From: BQOK01 sp048388525
GTDB lineage: Bacteria; Bacillota; Clostridia; Oscillospirales; Ruminococcaceae
NCBI RefSeq assembly: GCF_048388525.1
Contig: NZ_DBGCTQ010000092.1
Coordinates: forward strand, 5,509 to 69,508
DNA: 64,000 bases
Direction of reading: 5' to 3'
Below are positions 40,820 to 49,255 of the stretch, piece by piece; the first letter of the stretch is position 1, and each line of letters opens with the position of its first letter. The notes beneath the pieces were generated by a model. That model was given only the letters and a program-made list of their open reading frames with translations, was not told the origin of the DNA and did no database searches. The position numbers and the translations under genes were made by a program.

Positions 40820-41377
40820 ATGCCGCATCTCACGCCTTTGCTTTTGCAGCAGGCCCAGGCCGGGCAGGAAACCGCCATTGCGGCGGTGCTGGCCCACATG
40901 ATGCCCATGCTCCGCCGCTGTGCCGCCCAGGGAGTATGCCCTGGCCTTGAGTACGATGACGCGGTGCAGGAGGGGATCATCGGCCTGTTCAGCGCGGTCA
41001 AAATGTTCGACGCCTCCAGGGGCGCTGCTTTCGAGACCTATGCCTCCACCTGCATTCAAAACGCGGTCATTGCCGCGCAGCGGGCCGCGGGCCGCAAAAA
41101 GCACGGCCCCCTGAATCAAAGCGTGCCCCTGGAAGAAAACCATCCCGCCCCCGGTCCCGAGGAGATCGCCATCCGCAACGAGCAGATGAACGCCACCTTT
41201 CAGGCCATTCACACCCGCCTTTCCGGTTTTGAGCAGGAAGTGCTCGCCCTATTTATAGACGGCAACAGCTACGAGCAGATCGCCCGGCAGTTGGGCCGCA
41301 CCCCCAAGGCGGTGGAAAACGCGCTGTTCCGTCTGCGCCGCAAGCTGCGCCAGGAACAACCTATTTCCAAGCTGTAA
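40820..41377 (+). CDS. Sigma-70 family RNA polymerase sigma factor (SigH-like)
   Basis: A 185-residue sigma factor. Region 2 is visible as LEYDDAVQEGIIGLFSAVKM, FDASRGAAFETYASTCIQNA and VIAAQRAAGRKK. Region 4 has LSGFEQEVLALFIDGNSYEQ, IARQLGRTPKAVENALFRLR and RKLRQE. The wording and spacing (FEQEVL...LDGxSY...VxNALxRxxRKL) resemble Spo0H/SigH rather than ECF factors, and no region 1 or 3 is present. Targets cannot be inferred. It is a single gene with its own promoter; the tRNA-like element follows 25 bases after the stop. Confidence 0.87.
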   Translation: MPHLTPLLLQQAQAGQETAIAAVLAHMMPMLRRCAAQGVCPGLEYDDAVQEGIIGLFSAVKMFDASRGAAFETYASTCIQNAVIAAQRAAGRKKHGPLNQSVPLEENHPAPGPEEIAIRNEQMNATFQAIHTRLSGFEQEVLALFIDGNSYEQIARQLGRTPKAVENALFRLRRKLRQEQPISKL

Positions 41378-41402
41378 ACCCGGTTTTGGGTTTACCATAT
41401 AT

Positions 41403-41471
41403 GCCCCTGTAGCTTAACATTTAGAGCATTGGTCCTGACCAAAGGTGACGGTTGAAATCCTTCCGCGGGCA
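41403..41471 (+). tRNA. Degenerate tRNA-Arg(CCT)-like sequence, possible pseudo-tRNA
   Basis: These 69 bases fold as a cloverleaf: acceptor GCCCCTG with CGCGGGC (6 of 7 pairs, one C-C), D stem GCTT/GAGC, anticodon stem TTGG/CCAA or TTGGT/ACCAA, T stem GACGG/CCTTC (4 of 5), discriminator A. AGAGCATTGGTC and ACCAAAGGT match tRNA-Arg(CCT) genes of Clostridia. However, the anticodon loop is short (TCCTGA, or CCTG with five pairs) and the T loop is TTGAAAT rather than TTCGAAT. CCA is not encoded. It may be a decayed tRNA, or a tRNA-like leader for the gene starting at 41502. Confidence 0.45.
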
Positions 41472-41501
41472 AAAAAACAAAATGCAGAGGAGATATCTAG
41501 C

Positions 41502-41780
41502 ATGTTCGAAGACAAGACCCTGGTATGCAAAGAGTGCGGCAACGAGTTTGTGTTCACCGCCGGTGAGCAGGAATTCTACGCCAGCCGTGGCTTTGAGAAT
41601 GAGCCTCAGCGCTGCAAGAGCTGCCGCGACGCCCGCAAGAACGCCACCCGCGGTACCCGTGAGATGTACGAAGCCACCTGCGCCGCCTGCGGCAAGGTTG
41701 CCCGCGTGCCCTTCCAGCCCCGTGAAGACCGTCCTGTGTATTGCAGCGAGTGCTTCGCCAAGATGAAGGAAGAGCAGTAA
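41502..41780 (+). CDS. Zinc-ribbon domain protein
   Basis: A 92-residue cytoplasmic protein with three CxxC-type zinc knuckles: CKECG at 9-13, CKSC near 38-41, CAACG near 60-64 and CSEC near 82-85. It begins MFEDKTLVCKECGNEFVFTA, the signature of the small zf-trcl zinc-ribbon family common in Clostridia, of unknown role. ATG 41502 follows GAGGAGA by eight bases; the frame also runs back into the tRNA-like sequence from 41445. A terminator follows. Confidence 0.85.
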   Translation: MFEDKTLVCKECGNEFVFTAGEQEFYASRGFENEPQRCKSCRDARKNATRGTREMYEATCAACGKVARVPFQPREDRPVYCSECFAKMKEEQ

Positions 41781-41792
41781 TCTTTGCAAGCA

Positions 41793-41824
41793 AAAAGAGC
41801 GCTCCCGCCAGGGGGCGCTCTTTT
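41793..41824 (+). terminator. Terminator after the zinc-ribbon gene
   Basis: AAAAGAGCGC (41793-41802) pairs with GCGCTCTTTT (41815-41824), extended inward by TCCC/GGGG. Confidence 0.9.
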
Positions 41825-41825
41825 C

Positions 41826-41854
41826 TTGTGTTTTTGTGTGCTTTGCGGTACAAT
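41826..41854 (+). promoter_or_regulatory. Probable promoter of the DUF2142 gene
   Basis: TTGTGT (41826-41831), a 17-base spacer and TACAAT (41849-41854), 40 bases upstream of the start codon. Confidence 0.6.
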
Positions 41855-41894
41855 AAACCAGACCAAACTCTTTCAAAAAAGGGAGCCTGACGCG

Positions 41895-44159
41895 ATGAAA
41901 CAGCCTGTTCACGATTGGATCCGGGCGCACCGCCGCCTGGTTGCCGGGGCCGCTGTGACCCTGGCGGCTGCCCTGTGCCTGGCGTGGGTGGGGTACAGCC
42001 TGCACCACGCCTGCAAGAACGTGAGCCAGTATGAGATCGTGCACGACGGCTATGTGGAAAAGCAGGGCCTGTACCCCGCAGACCCGGCGGCGGGCCTTAC
42101 CCAGGTGCTGCGCACCGAGCCGGGGGTGACGCTGTACGGGGTGCGGCTGATGTTCGTGACAGGGGGCCGGGTGGCGCAGGGGAGCCTGACCGTGCGGCTG
42201 CTGAGCGGAGAAACGCTGCTGGCCACGAGCGTGAGCGACATGACCGCGCTGCTGGACGGCGCGTTTGTGGATATTCTGTTTGACCGGCCGGTGGTGATGC
42301 AGCAGGGGCAGGCCTACAGCCTTGCCGTCACCGCGGCGCCCGCAGCGCCGGAGGATGCGGTGGGGCTGGTATACGGCGAGGGGAGCATGGCCGACCCGGC
42401 GCTGCCTCTTGTGGACGCGCTTTCCCCCGACCGGCCGGGCCGCACAGCGGCACTGCAGTATATCACCAACTACACCGGTACGCGCTTTGCCCTGAAAGCC
42501 TTCGCGCCCCTGGCGGCCCTGGTGCTGCTGGCGGTGGCGGGCGGCTGGTGGCTGCTGTTCGTGAAACGGGCCAAGGCCCATTGGAGCTTTGCGTACCTGG
42601 CCGCGCTGCTGGGGCTGGCCTTTGCACTGGTCACGCCGCCGCTGGCGGGGCCGGACGAATATGTGCACGCGGCGGGAGCCTATGCTCTGGCCAGCCAGCT
42701 GACCGGCCAGCCCGGGGTGGAGAGCGCGTACGATGAAGACGGCGTCTACCGTTCCCGGCTGGCCATGCGCGCCTGCGATGCGCCCCACATGCGCGCGGTT
42801 TCGGGCGAGATCGGCGCCATTGCCTACAAGGAAATGGCGGACGGCCTGTTCAGCGCCGGCAACAGCGGCGCACTGACCGCCGCGGCGGCGGTGCGGGCGC
42901 CCTACAATGTGCAGCCGGTACAGTATCTGCCGCAGGCGCTGGGGATGCTGCTGGCGCGGACGCTGGGGCTGGGCTTTTATGCCATGCTGCTGCTGGGGCG
43001 GCTTGCCAACCTGGCGGCTTATGTGGCGCTGGCAGCGCTGGCCGTGCGCTTTGCCCCGGCGGGCAAGAACATTTTCTTTGCGGTGGGGCTGCTGCCCATG
43101 TGCCTGGCGCTGGCAGGCAGCCTTTCGGCGGACACGGCGGTGCTGGGCCTGGCGTTTTTGCTGAGCGCGCTGTGCCTGCGGGGGGCCTGTGAGCAGCGGG
43201 CGATGAGCCTTGGGGCGCAGGCGTGCGTGCTGGTGCTGGCGGCGCTGCTGGCACCGGCCAAGGCGATTTATATCCTGCTGGTGAGCCTGTGCTTTTTCAT
43301 CCGGCCCGAAAACCTGGGGGGGCGGGCGCGCAGCCGGGCGTACAAGGGCCTGGTATGTGCGGCGGCCCTGGGGGGCTGGGTGTTGGCGAACGGCGCCACC
43401 GTGGCATATATGTTCCGCAGTGTGGATGTGGAGCGGCTGGCGCTGGCAGCGGCGCCCCTGGCGGTGCTGGGGGTCCTGGCGGCGGCCGCCTGGCTGCGGT
43501 GGAAAAAAAGCCCGGCCTTTCGCCGGGGCGCGGTGATCGGCGGCGCGGTGCTGGCGGCGGTGCTGGCGGCGGTGGCCGTGTGGGTCGCGGGCAACAGCGG
43601 CGAGACGCTCACCCCCGAGGAGTATGCCGCCGGCATTCAGCCCAACGGCGAATCGGTCTACGTGTTCAGCGCGGGCTACATCGTTTCACACCTGCCCCAG
43701 ACCTTCAAGCTGCTGGCAAACACCCTGGGCAGGGAGCTGCCCACCTACCTTCAGGGGTTGGTGGGGGCGCTGCCGGGCGAACCCATCGTGTACGGCCTGG
43801 AGATCAGCTGGACCCTGACGCTGGGGCTGCTGCTGGTACTGCTGGCCAGCTGCCTGCGGCAACAGGGCCGGCCCCCCCGGCTGCACGGCCGGGGCCGCTG
43901 GCTGCTGGGCGGGGTGTGCCTGGGGGTGACAGCGCTGATGGTGCTGGCGAACGTGAGCTGGACCCCCATCAACAGCGCGACCGTTTTTGGGATTCAGGGG
44001 CGGTATCTGCTGCCCGTGCTGCCGCTGGCGCTGCTGCTGCTGGGCGAGTGCGACACCGTTTGCCTGAAACGGGATTCCTCGCGCGGGCTGCGCTTTTGCA
44101 GCGCGGCGCTGGCGGCGGCCACGGCGCTGGAAAGCCTGGTTTTATTTGCCACTGCGTGA
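41895..44159 (+). CDS. DUF2142 polytopic membrane protein (GT-C-like)
   Basis: A 754-residue membrane protein. ATG 41895 follows AAGGGAGC. Helix 1 lies at about 15-35, then an extracytoplasmic beta domain (35-190, with QVLRTEPGVTLYGVRLMFVT), then about ten helices. The segment FALVTPPLAGPDEYVHAAGA near residue 245 has the acidic DE at the position where GT-C glycosyltransferases bind their metal/lipid-sugar. The C-terminal FGIQGRYLLPVLPLALLLLG is the DUF2142 hallmark. It probably transfers a sugar from a polyprenyl-phosphate donor to a cell-surface glycan; this is inferred from the family. Confidence 0.8.
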   Translation: MKQPVHDWIRAHRRLVAGAAVTLAAALCLAWVGYSLHHACKNVSQYEIVHDGYVEKQGLYPADPAAGLTQVLRTEPGVTLYGVRLMFVTGGRVAQGSLTVRLLSGETLLATSVSDMTALLDGAFVDILFDRPVVMQQGQAYSLAVTAAPAAPEDAVGLVYGEGSMADPALPLVDALSPDRPGRTAALQYITNYTGTRFALKAFAPLAALVLLAVAGGWWLLFVKRAKAHWSFAYLAALLGLAFALVTPPLAGPDEYVHAAGAYALASQLTGQPGVESAYDEDGVYRSRLAMRACDAPHMRAVSGEIGAIAYKEMADGLFSAGNSGALTAAAAVRAPYNVQPVQYLPQALGMLLARTLGLGFYAMLLLGRLANLAAYVALAALAVRFAPAGKNIFFAVGLLPMCLALAGSLSADTAVLGLAFLLSALCLRGACEQRAMSLGAQACVLVLAALLAPAKAIYILLVSLCFFIRPENLGGRARSRAYKGLVCAAALGGWVLANGATVAYMFRSVDVERLALAAAPLAVLGVLAAAAWLRWKKSPAFRRGAVIGGAVLAAVLAAVAVWVAGNSGETLTPEEYAAGIQPNGESVYVFSAGYIVSHLPQTFKLLANTLGRELPTYLQGLVGALPGEPIVYGLEISWTLTLGLLLVLLASCLRQQGRPPRLHGRGRWLLGGVCLGVTALMVLANVSWTPINSATVFGIQGRYLLPVLPLALLLLGECDTVCLKRDSSRGLRFCSAALAAATALESLVLFATA

Positions 44160-44161
44160 GG

Positions 44162-44190
44162 TTGCAAAAATGGCGCAAATCGGCTATAGT
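44162..44190 (+). promoter_or_regulatory. SigmaA-type promoter of the DUF1858-trmK-nif3 unit
   Basis: TTGCAA (44162-44167), a 17-base spacer and TATAGT (44185-44190), 90 bases upstream of the DUF1858 start. Confidence 0.75.
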
Positions 44191-44279
44191 AATAAGAACG
44201 GGACGCGCCTGGAACAGGCGGCCCGAGGCCCTGAAACGGGCCGCTGGATCAGCTTTTGAGAGAAAGAGAGATAAGTACC

Positions 44280-44480
44280 ATGACCATTACCAAACAGACC
44301 ATCATCGGCGATATTCTGGATACCGACAATTCGGTGGCCCCGCTGTTCCTGGCCATCGGGATGCACTGCCTGGGCTGCCCTGCCAGCCGGGGCGAAACCA
44401 TTGAACAGGCCTGCGCGGTGCACGGCACCGACCCGGACGAGCTGGTGGCCCGGCTGAACGCCCATTTTGGCAATGCCTGA
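44280..44480 (+). CDS. DUF1858 domain protein
   Basis: A 66-residue protein starting at ATG 44280. It shows the DUF1858 pattern: MTITKQTIIGDILDTDNSVA, PLFLAIGMHCLGCPASRGET and IEQACAVHGTDPDELVARLN. The conserved CxxC (HCLGC) suggests redox or metal binding; the domain often occurs near or fused to hybrid-cluster and iron-sulfur proteins. A weak AGAGAG lies upstream; an in-frame ATG at 44256 is less likely. Its last eight bases overlap the trmK start, so translation is coupled. Confidence 0.87.
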   Translation: MTITKQTIIGDILDTDNSVAPLFLAIGMHCLGCPASRGETIEQACAVHGTDPDELVARLNAHFGNA

Positions 44481-45156
44481 AGCCCCCCGGCTGGACGCGC
44501 GCCTGCTGGCGGCCGCCCGGCTGGTAAAGCCGGGGCTGCCCGCGGCGGACGTGGGCTGCGACCACGGCAAGCTGGCGGCGTGGCTGGCCTGCACCGGGAC
44601 CTGCCCGAAAGTGATCGCCTGCGATTTACGCCCGGGGCCCCTTGCGGCGGCAAAAGCCACCTGCGAGGGCAGCGGCTGCGCCGACAGGGTGGAGCTGCGG
44701 CTGGGCAGCGGGCTGGAGGTGGTGCGCCCCGGCGAGGTGGGCACGGTGGTGCTGGCCGGCATCAGCGCACAGACCATCATCGAGATTCTGCAGGCGGCCC
44801 CTTGGGTGCGCAGCGCGGCCGTTCGGCTGGTGTGCGTGCCCGCCACCAAGGCGCCCGTGCTGCGCGGTTGGCTGTGGCGGCAGGGGTTCGCGCTGCGGCA
44901 GGAAACCCTGGCCCGCGCGGCGGGCCGCTGGTACACCGCTATGTGCGCCGAATACTGCGGCACGCCCCGCGAGCCGGGCGGAATGGAATGCCTGCTGGGG
45001 CTTACATACGGCCAGCCGGGTGCGGATGAATACCGGCGGCAGGAGACCGAAAAACTGCAGAAGTACCGCAGGGGCCTTTCGCACTACCCCGCCCGGGCGG
45101 CAGAGGTGGACGCGCTGCTGTGTGAGTTGCGGCAACAAGAGCGAGGAGAGAGATAA
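44473..45156 (+). CDS. trmK: tRNA (adenine(22)-N1)-methyltransferase
   Basis: A 227-residue SAM-dependent enzyme that methylates A22 in the D loop of tRNA. Motif I is ADVGCDHGKLAAWLACTG, followed by VIACDLRPGPLAAAKATCEG (motif II), VELRLGSGLEV and the family-specific TVVLAGISAQTIIEILQAAP, where the usual GMGG is replaced by AGISA. The C-terminal part is helical with PARAAEVDALLCELRQQ. ATG 44473 is chosen; an in-frame TTG lies at 44467. It is followed four bases later by the nif3-family gene, the usual bacterial neighbour pair. Confidence 0.9.
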   Translation: MPEAPRLDARLLAAARLVKPGLPAADVGCDHGKLAAWLACTGTCPKVIACDLRPGPLAAAKATCEGSGCADRVELRLGSGLEVVRPGEVGTVVLAGISAQTIIEILQAAPWVRSAAVRLVCVPATKAPVLRGWLWRQGFALRQETLARAAGRWYTAMCAEYCGTPREPGGMECLLGLTYGQPGADEYRRQETEKLQKYRRGLSHYPARAAEVDALLCELRQQERGER

Positions 45157-45160
45157 AGCG

Positions 45161-45910
45161 ATGGCGAAGATCGAAGAAGTGCAGCAGTTTTTGCAGCAGC
45201 TTGCCCCGGCAGGCCTTGCCGCCCCCTGGGACAACGTGGGGGTATTGGTGGACTGCGCGGCCGACGTGACCAGCATCCTGGTCTCGCTGGACATCACCGA
45301 CGAGGTGGTGGCCGAGGCCGAGATCCAGGGCTGCCAGCTGATCGTGGCGCACCACCCGGTGATCTTTAAGCCCATGAGCCGCATCGGCCGGGGCGACGTG
45401 CCCTTCCGCATGATCAAGAAGAATATTTCCGCCCTGTGCGCCCACACCAACCTGGACGCGGCCGAGGGCGGCGTGAACGACATCCTGTGCAAACTGTTCG
45501 GCGTGGGTTCCGCGCGCCCCTTTGGCGAGGGGGATCTGGGCCGGGTGGGGCAGGTGCGCACCACCGGCGCGGCGCAGCTGGCGGCCCAGTGCAAGGCGAC
45601 CCTGAACGCCCCCAGCGTAAAGCTGGTGGATACCGGCCGGCCCATCTCCACCCTGGCGGTGGTGGGCGGCAGCGGCGGTGATATGCTGGCCGCGGCGGCG
45701 GCCGCGGGGGCCGACGCGCTGCTGACCGGCGAGGCGAAGCACCACGACGCGCTGGAGGCAAAGCGCCTGGGCGTGAGCCTGATCGCCGCCGGGCACTACT
45801 CGACGGAATTCCCCATTGTACCGGTGCTGGCCGACAAGCTGGCCAAGCGCTTTAACGGCGTGCGGGTGCTGTGCAGCCGCCGCAACAAGGAGCCCTTTAC
45901 CTATCTGTAA
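45161..45910 (+). CDS. Nif3-like dinuclear metal centre protein
   Basis: A 249-residue member of the Nif3/YqfO (GTP cyclohydrolase I type 2 homolog) family. Metal ligands are visible: AHHPVIFKP (His pair), HTNLDAAEGGVND (His and Asp) and a late AAGHYSTEFPIVPVL (His and Glu). It starts EEVQQFLQQLAPAGLAAPWD, then NVGVLVDCAADVTSILVSLD. This is the short form; the central PII-like domain of YqfO is absent. GAGGAGAGAG precedes the ATG. The biochemical role is unsettled across the family; genetic linkage to trmK is conserved. Confidence 0.9.
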   Translation: MAKIEEVQQFLQQLAPAGLAAPWDNVGVLVDCAADVTSILVSLDITDEVVAEAEIQGCQLIVAHHPVIFKPMSRIGRGDVPFRMIKKNISALCAHTNLDAAEGGVNDILCKLFGVGSARPFGEGDLGRVGQVRTTGAAQLAAQCKATLNAPSVKLVDTGRPISTLAVVGGSGGDMLAAAAAAGADALLTGEAKHHDALEAKRLGVSLIAAGHYSTEFPIVPVLADKLAKRFNGVRVLCSRRNKEPFTYL

Positions 45911-45925
45911 ACAGGAGCGTGCCCT

Positions 45926-46561
45926 ATGCTGCGTCACAAAAAGGAAGATCAGCTTGGCTACAACCGAGAGATGTTCGGCGAACCTGCGCCGGGGCGGGGA
46001 GAGGAAGCCGCGCCGCTGCCCGGAGTGCCGGAGAGCGATCTGCTGGAGCGGCAGCTGGGGCCCGGCGAGACCGTGATCTGGCGGGGCAAACCGCAAAAGC
46101 TGCACCCGGCGGGCGGCGCCTTTGGCAGGCTGTTCGGCTGGGTCTGGCTGGGATTTGCCTGCTTTTGGGAGCTGATCGCCCTCACCGTGCTGCTGCGCAC
46201 CGGGATTGTGGGCCTGCTGTTCCCACTGTTTGGGATCCCCTTTGTCCTGATTGGCCTGAAGCTGGTGTTTCCGAATCTGCTTGGCAAACGGCGCCTTGCC
46301 GGTACGGTGTATGCCGTGACCAACCGGCGGGTGCTGGTCGTTACCGAGAGCCGGGTGACCGCTTGGCCTGTGAGCAGCATTGAGGGTGTGGAGAAGCGCT
46401 ACTACAGCGACGGCACCGGTGATCTGGTGCTGGACGGCGGCCAGACCCGCACCACCTGGAACGACGGGCACGCCCACACCCGCAGCGTGACGCTGGACCT
46501 TTTGGGCCTGGCGGACGTGGACGCCGCCGAGGCCGCGCTGCGCAGCCAGCTGATGGTTTGA
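45926..46561 (+). CDS. PH-domain membrane protein
   Basis: A 211-residue protein. Residues 1-55 are charged and probably disordered, and ETVIWRGKPQ opens the domain. Two helices follow at about 75-95 (WVWLGFACFWELIALTVLL) and 98-118. The C-terminal VYAVTNRRVLVVTESRVTAW then PVSSIEGVEKRYYSDGTGDL is the typical bacterial PH (YdbT/DUF304-like) fold. The function is unknown. It lies 15 bases downstream of the nif3-family gene, in the same direction, and ends at a terminator. Confidence 0.75.
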   Translation: MLRHKKEDQLGYNREMFGEPAPGRGEEAAPLPGVPESDLLERQLGPGETVIWRGKPQKLHPAGGAFGRLFGWVWLGFACFWELIALTVLLRTGIVGLLFPLFGIPFVLIGLKLVFPNLLGKRRLAGTVYAVTNRRVLVVTESRVTAWPVSSIEGVEKRYYSDGTGDLVLDGGQTRTTWNDGHAHTRSVTLDLLGLADVDAAEAALRSQLMV

Positions 46562-46568
46562 TCGCTTT

Positions 46569-46602
46569 GCGCCGTGCCCTTTGTTTCGGCACGGCGCTTT
46601 TT
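46569..46602 (+). terminator. Terminator after the PH-domain gene
   Basis: GCGCCGTGCC (46569-46578) pairs with GGCACGGCGC (46588-46597), followed by TTTTT. Confidence 0.9.
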
Positions 46603-46665
46603 GTATTTTGCTGCCGGGGGGGCCGGCGGCCTGTTATACCTTATTATATAGAGAGGTGATCGTTT

Positions 46666-48405
46666 ATGGCGCTGGACGCCGCGCTTTTGGACCTGTGTGC
46701 CCGGGAACTCAAGGCCGCCCTGCGGGACTGCCGGATCGACAAGATCTTTGAGCCGACCCGCGACGAGGTGGTGCTTACCCTGCGCACCCGGACCGACACC
46801 CACCGGCTGCTGCTGTCGGCCCGCAGCGGGTCGGCCCGGGCCTGCCTGACCGGCGAGAGCTTTGAAAACCCCCAAACGCCGCCCAGCTTCTGCATGCTGC
46901 TGCGCAAGCACCTCACCGGGGGCCGCCTGATGGACCTGTGGGTGGAGCCGGGCGACCGGCTGCTGTTTTTTCGGTTTCAGTGCACCAATGAGATGGGGGA
47001 TCTGGTGCAGAATGTGCTGGCGGTGGAACTGATGGGCCGGTATTCCAACCTGGTGCTCACCCGGGAGGGGCGAATTGTGGACGCGCTGAAACGGGTGGAT
47101 TTTGAGGACTCGGAGATCCGCCAGCTGCTGCCGGGCCTGGCCTATACTCTGCCGCCAAAGCCCGCGAAGCCCGACTTCTTTTCGGTGAGCGCCGAGGAGC
47201 TGGCGGCGGCGGCCTGCCAAAAGGACCTGCCCGTGGCCGACGCGCTGATGCGCAGCTGCGCCGGGGTGGGGCCGGTGGTTTGCCGCGAGGCGGCCTACCG
47301 GGCATTGGGAGAAGGCGCGCACCTGGCCGACGCGCTGAGCGAAGGCCAGCGGGAGGCACTGATCGCGGCGCTGCGGGCCATCCGGGCCGATTACGAGGCC
47401 GGCGGCCGGCCCTGCCTTGCGGCGGATGACACCGGCCGCCCGGTGGAGTTCAGCTTTACCCCCCTGACCCAGTACGGGCAGGAGCGGCTGCACAGCTTCG
47501 ATTCTTTCAGCGGCATGCTGGAGGCTTACTATTGCCAGAAGGACCGGGCAGAACGGCTGCGGCAAAAAAGCAAGGATCTGCAGAAAACCGTGAAAAACCT
47601 GCACGAGCGCGCCATCCGCAAGCAGGCCGCCCGCAAAGAAGAACTGGCCCAAAGCGGCAGAGCAGATCAGCTGCGCCTGTGCGGGGAGCTGCTGCAGGCA
47701 AACCTGTGGGCGGTGGAAAAGGGCGCGCGCAGCGTTACCGTGACCAATTATTACGACGGCCAGCCCCTGGAGATCCGGCTGGACCCGCGGCTGCCTGCCA
47801 ATGCCAACGCCCAGAAATACTTTAAGGAGTACAAGAAAAAGCAGACCGCCGCAAAGATGCTGGTAAAGCTGCTGGAGCAGGGCGAGCAGGAGATCGAGTA
47901 CCTGGCCACCGTGCTGTACGAGGTGGAATCGGCGCCGGGCGAGCAGGCGCTGGGCGAGATCCGGGCCGAGCTCAAGAGCCAGGGATACCTGAAATACTAT
48001 AAGCTGCGGGACAAAAAGCAAAAGCCCGCCGATTTTTACCGCTACCGCTCCACCGAAGGTTTTTTGATTCTGGTGGGCCGCAACAACCTGCAAAACGAAA
48101 AGCTCACCCTGCATACCGCGCGGGGCAGGGATTTGTGGTTTCATGTGAAGAACGCCCCCGGCAGCCACACGGTGGTGATGAGCGAGGGAAAGGAAATCCC
48201 GCTGGCCACCCGGAACGAGGCGGCGCAGCTGGCGGTGCTGCATTCCAGCCTTGCGGGCGGGGTAAAGGTGCCGGTGGACTACACGATTGTGAAGAACATC
48301 CGCAAAACCGGCGATCTGAAACCCGGCATGGTTTTGTATGACAGCTACGAGACCGCTTACGTGACCCCGGAGGAGGGCCTGCAGGAAAAGCTGCGGCTCA
48401 AATAG
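46666..48405 (+). CDS. rqcH: Ribosome quality control protein RqcH (NFACT family)
   Basis: A 579-residue protein that binds stalled 50S-peptidyl-tRNA complexes and recruits tRNA-Ala to add C-terminal alanine tails, marking the chain for degradation. The NFACT-N domain carries the Asp97-Arg98 pair essential for tail synthesis (in EPGDRLLFFRFQ). A coiled coil lies around 280-440. The C-terminal NFACT-R domain has EGFLILVGRNNLQNEKLTLH, DLWFHVKNAPGSHTVVMSEG and VKVPVDYTIVKNIRKTGDLK. AGAGAGGTG precedes the ATG. It is a single gene between a terminator and the zinc-ribbon membrane protein gene. Confidence 0.93.
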   Translation: MALDAALLDLCARELKAALRDCRIDKIFEPTRDEVVLTLRTRTDTHRLLLSARSGSARACLTGESFENPQTPPSFCMLLRKHLTGGRLMDLWVEPGDRLLFFRFQCTNEMGDLVQNVLAVELMGRYSNLVLTREGRIVDALKRVDFEDSEIRQLLPGLAYTLPPKPAKPDFFSVSAEELAAAACQKDLPVADALMRSCAGVGPVVCREAAYRALGEGAHLADALSEGQREALIAALRAIRADYEAGGRPCLAADDTGRPVEFSFTPLTQYGQERLHSFDSFSGMLEAYYCQKDRAERLRQKSKDLQKTVKNLHERAIRKQAARKEELAQSGRADQLRLCGELLQANLWAVEKGARSVTVTNYYDGQPLEIRLDPRLPANANAQKYFKEYKKKQTAAKMLVKLLEQGEQEIEYLATVLYEVESAPGEQALGEIRAELKSQGYLKYYKLRDKKQKPADFYRYRSTEGFLILVGRNNLQNEKLTLHTARGRDLWFHVKNAPGSHTVVMSEGKEIPLATRNEAAQLAVLHSSLAGGVKVPVDYTIVKNIRKTGDLKPGMVLYDSYETAYVTPEEGLQEKLRLK

Positions 48406-48408
48406 CGG

Positions 48409-48438
48409 ATGACAAACCGCCCCTTTATCTGGTATACT
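48409..48438 (+). promoter_or_regulatory. Probable promoter of the zinc-ribbon membrane protein gene
   Basis: ATGACA (48409-48414), an 18-base spacer and TATACT (48433-48438), 44 bases upstream of the start codon. Confidence 0.6.
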
Positions 48439-48482
48439 GAAAAAAAGGGGAGAAAGCCGCCCCAAAAGAGGAGTGAACCAGT

Positions 48483-49079
48483 ATGTACTGTAAAAAATGC
48501 GGCGCGTACTTACCCGACGACGCCCTGGTGTGCACCGCCTGCGGCGCACCCGTGAGCGCCCCCGCCGCGCGGCCCGGGGAGGGGGCGGCTGTGCCGCCCG
48601 CCGCCCCGCCTGCGGCTGCCCCCGGCGACCCCTTTGCGGGCCACGCGCCGGCCCCGGCAGCGCCGCCGCTGCCCACTGCGCCCGAGGCAGCGCCGCCGCC
48701 CGCCCCGCAGCCCCAGGGCGCCGGACCGGCGTACCAGCAGCGGCCGGGCCCCGCGCCCGCCGGCCAGCCGCCGGTCTACCAGCAGGGCGCTTACCCGCCG
48801 CAGGGCTACCAGGCGCCCGCCTATGCGCGCCACGCCTACGCGCCGCCGCCTCCAGAGGAGCCGGTGGGAACCGGGGAATGGGTGTGGACCATCCTTGTGA
48901 GCGTGATCCCGCTGGTGGGGCTGGTTTTGCTGCTCGTCTGGGCGTTTGGGGGGAACACCAAGATCGGCAAGCGCAACTGGGCGCGGGCCATGCTGATTTT
49001 CAGTGCCGCAGCCGTGGCGTTTTACATCCTAGTGTTCATTATTGCGCTGGTGGGCGTGGGCACGGGATATTATTTCTGA
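48483..49079 (+). CDS. Zinc-ribbon membrane protein with Pro/Ala linker
   Basis: A 198-residue protein. Residues 1-22 are a zinc ribbon (MYCKKCGAYLPDDALVCTAC). A long Pro/Ala/Gln/Tyr-rich disordered linker spans about 25-128. Two transmembrane helices follow (about 133-155, WTILVSVIPLVGLVLLLVWA, and 168-192). Between them sits a conserved-looking FGGNTKIGKRNWARAMLIF. Such zinc-ribbon/low-complexity/TM proteins are common in Firmicutes and of unknown function, possibly envelope regulators. The start has AGAGGAG eight bases upstream. A hairpin follows the stop. Confidence 0.7.
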   Translation: MYCKKCGAYLPDDALVCTACGAPVSAPAARPGEGAAVPPAAPPAAAPGDPFAGHAPAPAAPPLPTAPEAAPPPAPQPQGAGPAYQQRPGPAPAGQPPVYQQGAYPPQGYQAPAYARHAYAPPPPEEPVGTGEWVWTILVSVIPLVGLVLLLVWAFGGNTKIGKRNWARAMLIFSAAAVAFYILVFIIALVGVGTGYYF

Positions 49080-49095
49080 AAAAAACACGGACGCT

Positions 49096-49125
49096 GCCCC
49101 TTCCGGCCAGGGCCGGAGGGGGCGT
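49096..49125 (+). terminator. Hairpin after the zinc-ribbon membrane protein gene
   Basis: GCCCCTTCCGGCC (49096-49108) pairs with 49111-49123 over a 2-base gap; only a weak T stretch (GTTTGG) follows. Confidence 0.6.
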
Positions 49126-49220
49126 TTGGCGCCTTGCGGCGCTGAAAAATCAGCGGACGGCGCTTTTGAGCAAAACAGAGAAAAGTGCCAAAAAAATTCT
49201 AACTTTTTTACAAAAAAGCC

Positions 49221-49249
49221 TTGCAACGCCCGGGCCTGTGTGTTACAAT
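49221..49249 (+). promoter_or_regulatory. Promoter of the S10 ribosomal operon
   Basis: TTGCAA (49221-49226), a 17-base spacer and TACAAT (49244-49249), preceded by A/T-rich tracts (49180-49218) resembling an UP element, as expected for a very strong promoter. Start expected near 49256. Confidence 0.85.
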
Positions 49250-49255
49250 AGCACT

